In this document: positions 6,639 to 9,072 of the stretch, in pieces
Position numbering within the stretch: position 1 is the stretch's first letter
How the letters are laid out: each line of letters opens with the position of its first letter
Source of the DNA: Bacillota bacterium
GTDB lineage: Bacteria; Bacillota; Sulfobacillia; Thermaerobacterales; Thermaerobacteraceae
DNA: 9,072 nt
Reading direction: 5' to 3'
Assembly: GCA_003242195.1 (NCBI GenBank)
Contig: QGUQ01000053.1
Span: 1-9,072 of the forward strand
Notes under the pieces: model-generated
What the model was told of the DNA's origin: nothing
The model's input: the letters and a program-made list of their open reading frames with translations, nothing else
Databases searched by the model: none
Program-made: the position numbers and the translations under genes

Positions 6639-8123
6639 ATGGGGAAGACAGGGGTCCGGACGGTCCCCATGGGGCTGGGACCGGCCATGGAAGTGGGTGA
6701 GCTGCCGGCGCCACCTCCTTTCAGCTTCGGTAACTTCGTCCGCATGATCGGCGTCGGCGCCATCCTGATCAGCATCTCCATCGGCAGCGGCGAATGGCTG
6801 CTGGGGCCGCGGGCCGTGATCCAGTACGGGCCGGCCCTTCTCTGGATCGTCACCGTCGCCACCGTCATGCAGACGGTGTTCAACCTGGAATGCCAGCGGT
6901 ACACCCTGGCCACCGGCGAGCCCATCCTGCCGGGGCTCATGCGCCTGTGGCCCGGGCCCCTCTTCTGGGGGCCTGTGTGGTTCCTGATCTGCATCCTCTC
7001 GGTGTCGCCCGGTTGGGCCGCTTCCTCCGCGACGGCGCTGGCGGCCTTGAAGCTGGGCCAGCTTCCCAACGACGCGGTGCCGGCGGATAAGCAACTGGTG
7101 CTCATGCTGGGAATCCTGGCCATGATTCTCGTCATGGCGGTGGTGGCCTTCGGTAGCCGAGTCGAGCGGACCCTGACCCAGGTGTCGACCTTCGCCATCG
7201 TCTTCATCTTCGGGAGCCTGATCGTCCTCGACCTGTGGCTGGTCCCCTTCGAGTGGTGGGGGAAGGTGGCCGCCGGATTCTTTAGCTTCGGCTTCCTCCC
7301 CAAGGCCGGAGATGGCGGCAGCATCAACTGGACGCTGATCAGCGGCTTTGCCGCTTACGCCGCCACCGGTGGCGTTCTCAACATGGCCGCGTCCAACTGG
7401 ATGCGGGACCGCGGCTGGGGCATGGGCGGCCAGGTCGGGTACATCCCGGCGCTGATCGGCGGCCGCAGGGTGGAGGTGTCGGAGACTGGCAAGATCTTCG
7501 ACATCACCCCGGAGAGCCTTGGGCGCTTCCGCGAGTGGCTCAGGTACGTGCGCTGGGAACAGTGGACCCTGTACCTTGGGGGCTGCCTGGTGGGCATGTA
7601 CCTGTGCGTGCTCCTGGCGGTCGGGCTCATCGCTCCAGGAACGGAGCTCAAGGGTCAGTATGACGTGGCGGCCATCCAGGCCCAAGCGGTGGCCGAGCGG
7701 CTGGGCACCTTCGGCTGGGTCTGGGTGCTGCTCATCGGCTTTTGGGTTCTGTGGGGGACGCAGCTCAACGCGACCGATGCCGTCGTCCGCCACCTGACCG
7801 ACTTGTTGTGGAGCCTGGGTCCCGGGGTGCGCAGGGTAGCCCGGCACGACATCCGGAGAATCTACTACTTCATCCTCCTCCTGGTCACCCTCTGGCTGGC
7901 GTTTCTGTTCATCAAGGGCACCCCGCTGGGCATGGTCCTGCTGGTGGCCAACATGGCGGGCGTGGCCTTCGTGGTCGGCGGCCTGTCGGTGGCCTGGCTG
8001 AACAGCAAGCTGCTGCCGCCGGAATTGCGACCTGGCTGGCTAACCCGCCTCATCCTCGTGGCCATGTCGCTGTTCTATGCCTTCTTCGTCTACCAGGCGG
8101 CCGTGGCCCAGTTCGGCCAGTAG
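6639..8123 (+). CDS. NRAMP-related membrane transporter lacking the metal-binding signature
   Basis: The 494-residue protein has about 11 hydrophobic segments (roughly 35-55, 65-82, 107-123, 152-171, 182-202, 230-250, 309-331, 355-376, 407-425, 430-452, 468-490), the NRAMP/LeuT-fold pattern. It resembles proteins often labelled 'Nramp family divalent metal transporter', notably GAILISISIGSGEWLLGP (40-57) in helix 1. In true NRAMPs helix 1 carries DPGN and helix 6 carries MPH; here the equivalents are GSGE (49-52) and GGVLNMAASNW (244-254). The Asp, Asn and Met metal ligands are therefore not evident, and the substrate is unknown. A cytoplasmic loop at about 255-305 is unusually long. ATG 6639 follows GGGAGGGG by six bases; an upstream in-frame GTG-type extension (6579) has no support. 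Its position after four hydroxy-acid oxidase genes suggests uptake of glycolate, lactate or a linked ion, which is inference. Confidence 0.85.
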   Translation: MGKTGVRTVPMGLGPAMEVGELPAPPPFSFGNFVRMIGVGAILISISIGSGEWLLGPRAVIQYGPALLWIVTVATVMQTVFNLECQRYTLATGEPILPGLMRLWPGPLFWGPVWFLICILSVSPGWAASSATALAALKLGQLPNDAVPADKQLVLMLGILAMILVMAVVAFGSRVERTLTQVSTFAIVFIFGSLIVLDLWLVPFEWWGKVAAGFFSFGFLPKAGDGGSINWTLISGFAAYAATGGVLNMAASNWMRDRGWGMGGQVGYIPALIGGRRVEVSETGKIFDITPESLGRFREWLRYVRWEQWTLYLGGCLVGMYLCVLLAVGLIAPGTELKGQYDVAAIQAQAVAERLGTFGWVWVLLIGFWVLWGTQLNATDAVVRHLTDLLWSLGPGVRRVARHDIRRIYYFILLLVTLWLAFLFIKGTPLGMVLLVANMAGVAFVVGGLSVAWLNSKLLPPELRPGWLTRLILVAMSLFYAFFVYQAAVAQFGQ

Positions 8124-8196
8124 CCCCGTTCCGGCCGGGGCCCAGGCCTTGCCCGCCCCGCGCCCGGATCCCGGGAGGAGTTGGCGATGAAAGGTG

Positions 8197-8235
8197 GCCG
8201 GGGGGCGGCAAGTGGCCGCTCCCCGGCTCTTCTCC
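8197..8235 (+). terminator. Intrinsic terminator between convergent genes, possibly bidirectional
   Basis: GCCGGGG (8197-8203) pairs with CCCCGGC (8221-8227), and the inner CGGC (8206-8209) pairs with GCCG (8215-8218) around an AAGTG loop, leaving a two-base internal bulge on each side. TCTTCTCC follows on the plus strand, a T-rich tail by the standards of this GC-rich DNA. It lies 74 bases after the transporter stop and 30 bases past the LysM-gene stop, where both convergent transcripts should end. On the minus side the tail is CACCTTTCATC, so it may serve both directions. Confidence 0.6.
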
Positions 8236-8264
8236 TGGTGGCGTGTGTGGCGGGCGCCTGGCCT

Positions 8265-8915
8265 TCAGGGGCGGACGGGGATGCAGAGCTGCTGGCCCGG
8301 GAAGATCAGGTTCGGATTGGCGACCTGCGGGTTCGCGTTGATCAAGGCCTGGAGGCTGATCCCGAACCGCTGGGCGATCAGGAACATGGTGTCCCCGGGT
8401 TGGACGGTGTACGGTTGCCCGTTGGGACAGCCCGTGGGCACGCACAGAACCTGGCCCGGGAAGATCAGGCTGGGATTCGGCACCTGGGGGTTGAAGGCGA
8501 TGAGCGAGTTCAGGTTGACCCCGAACCGTTGGGCGATCAGGAACATGGTGTCCCCGGGCTGGACCGTGTAGAGGAACCCCACCTGGCACGTTGGTGCTGG
8601 CGCGCCCACGCCCGTCGGCACGCAGATCACCTGCCCCGGGAAGATCAAGTTGGGGTTCGGGATCTGGGGGTTGGCGTTGATCAGTGCCTGCAGGCTGACT
8701 CCGAACCGCTGGGCGATGAGAAACATGGTGTCCCCGGGCTGGACGGTGTACAGGAATCCCTGCGGGCACGAAGGCACCTGCGTGTCCGTGTCGTTGCACT
8801 TGTCTCGATGGTGGCGGTCCTTGTGCTTCTTATGGTGATCGTGCCAGTCACCGTGGTCGTGGTCCTTGCGGTCCTTGCAAGGATCGTGGTGGTCGTGATG
8901 CTGCTTGTCGGTCAT
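8265..8915 (-). CDS. Triple-LysM protein with a His/Asp-rich N-terminus
   Basis: The 216-residue protein has two parts. Residues 6-37 hold 12 histidines among Asp, Lys and Arg (for example HHDHHD and HDHHKKHK), with Cys at 13 and 40, which suggests metal binding. Three LysM domains follow at about 56-99, 116-159 and 169-212, each with YTVQPGDTMFLIAQRFG and a closing NPxLIFPGQ. LysM domains bind N-acetylglucosamine in peptidoglycan or chitin, and occur in spore-coat and cortex proteins. A cysteine precedes each repeat (50, 110, 163) and one sits near each repeat's end (98, 158, 211), so one disulfide per repeat is plausible. No signal peptide or membrane segment is seen, so a spore-layer or non-classical location is possible. 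ATG 8915 follows GGGAGGTGA by five bases; an upstream in-frame ATG (8978) lacks such a site. No catalytic domain is present. Confidence 0.9.
   Translation of the reverse strand: MTDKQHHDHHDPCKDRKDHDHGDWHDHHKKHKDRHHRDKCNDTDTQVPSCPQGFLYTVQPGDTMFLIAQRFGVSLQALINANPQIPNPNLIFPGQVICVPTGVGAPAPTCQVGFLYTVQPGDTMFLIAQRFGVNLNSLIAFNPQVPNPSLIFPGQVLCVPTGCPNGQPYTVQPGDTMFLIAQRFGISLQALINANPQVANPNLIFPGQQLCIPVRP
8280..8750 (-). repeat. Three direct DNA repeats encoding the LysM domains
   Basis: The units at 8280-8411, 8439-8570 and 8619-8750 are conserved at DNA level as well as in protein. The 29 bases at 8371-8399 and 8530-8558 are identical, and the matching block at 8710-8738 differs at two positions. This points to fairly recent internal duplication or gene conversion. 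The spacing is uneven (159 and 180 bases between equivalent points) because the linkers differ. Confidence 0.85.
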
Positions 8916-9072
8916 TCCTTTCACCTCCCGCCTCTGTCTATGCCGGTGGGACGGTGCTTGGTGTAGGAGGATGGCCACATTGGGCGTCCGAGCCCCAGGA
9001 GGGGCGGTCGTACCGGCCCGTGCTGGCAGGGATCTCCTGGGCGGCGGCGAACGCCGTTCACAACGGGGGTGA
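8916..9072. other. Right-end region, possible start of a divergent gene
   Basis: This holds the LysM-gene leader with its ribosome-binding site (GGGAGGTGA read on minus, about 8921-8929). One plus frame, open from GTG 8954 to the window edge, contains YRPVLAGISWAAANAVHNGG near its end; this looks protein-like and could begin a membrane protein gene. No start in that frame has a well-placed ribosome-binding site: GGAGG tracts at 8966-8970 and 8998-9004 do not precede an in-frame start at good spacing. Another frame (ATG 8971 to TGA 9072, 33 residues) has a ribosome-binding site but reads as arginine/glycine-rich noise. I assign no gene. Confidence 0.3.

Noticed and set aside
4935..7847. A 970-codon open frame on the minus strand antisense to the LDHD-like gene and most of the transporter gene.
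   Set aside because: It is rich in His, Gly, Arg, Pro and Gln with no recognisable motif, and both plus-strand genes beneath it have strong family motifs and ribosome-binding sites. Long antisense frames are common in GC-rich DNA.
8123..8141. GCCCCG/CGGGGC hairpin right after the transporter stop.
   Set aside because: The stem is only six pairs with no T-tract; the hairpin at 8197-8235 is the better terminator.
8935..8942. CATAGACA on the minus strand resembles a sporulation sigma-E/K -10 box before the LysM gene.
   Set aside because: It is only about 20 bases from the start codon, so the transcript would begin within the ribosome-binding site; no matching -35 was evident.
8187..8966. A plus-strand frame (ATG 8187) with a strong GGGAGGAG site at 8173-8180 and a signal-peptide-like beginning.
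   Set aside because: Beyond its first 25 codons it is the antisense of the LysM gene; its hydrophobic V/M-rich end is merely the complement of His codons, and its start overlaps the terminator hairpin.
1..9072. CRISPR arrays, tRNA or rRNA genes, insertion sequences, toxin-antitoxin pairs or phage genes.
   Set aside because: None is visible. The only repeats are the protein-coding LysM units and the inverted repeat at 6400-6474.

Overview
The window is very GC-rich. Its genes have strong purine-rich ribosome-binding sites (GGAGG type) and some GTG or TTG starts, and it carries a LysM protein of the kind common in spore-forming Firmicutes. Together these suggest a high-GC Firmicute, for example a Thermaerobacter- or Symbiobacterium-like thermophile. 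That placement is inferred from style only; no marker gene is present.

Layout. Positions 1-493 (minus) hold the 5' part of a ThiE/TenI-family thiamine gene, more likely the thiazole tautomerase TenI, which runs off the left edge. Positions 494-832 form a divergent intergenic region with several strong hairpins and a possible -10 box for the rightward operon. Positions 833-4968 (plus) encode the three subunits of glycolate oxidase in the usual order: GlcD (FAD catalytic), GlcE (FAD-domain subunit) and GlcF (iron-sulfur electron-transfer subunit). Positions 5016-6416 (plus) encode a second FAD-linked oxidase that looks more like the D-lactate dehydrogenase (cytochrome) / LDHD branch than like GlcD. 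A long inverted repeat covers its stop codon. Positions 6639-8123 (plus) encode an 11-helix membrane protein related to the NRAMP transporters but without their metal-binding signatures. A terminator-like hairpin at 8197-8235 separates it from a convergent gene. Positions 8265-8915 (minus) encode a three-LysM protein with a histidine/aspartate-rich N-terminus and no signal peptide. The last ~150 bases hold no gene I can assign firmly.

How it fits together. GlcDEF oxidises glycolate (often D-lactate too) to the 2-oxo acid and passes electrons through the iron-sulfur clusters of GlcF to the quinone pool. The extra LDHD-type enzyme would add a second alpha-hydroxy acid, probably D-lactate. The divergent NRAMP-like protein sits at the end of the same run of genes, where a hydroxy-acid permease such as GlcA or LctP would be expected. 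My main hypothesis is therefore that this protein imports the substrate, or another small solute or ion needed by the pathway, rather than Mn2+/Fe2+. The thiamine gene and the LysM gene look like unrelated neighbours on the opposite strand.
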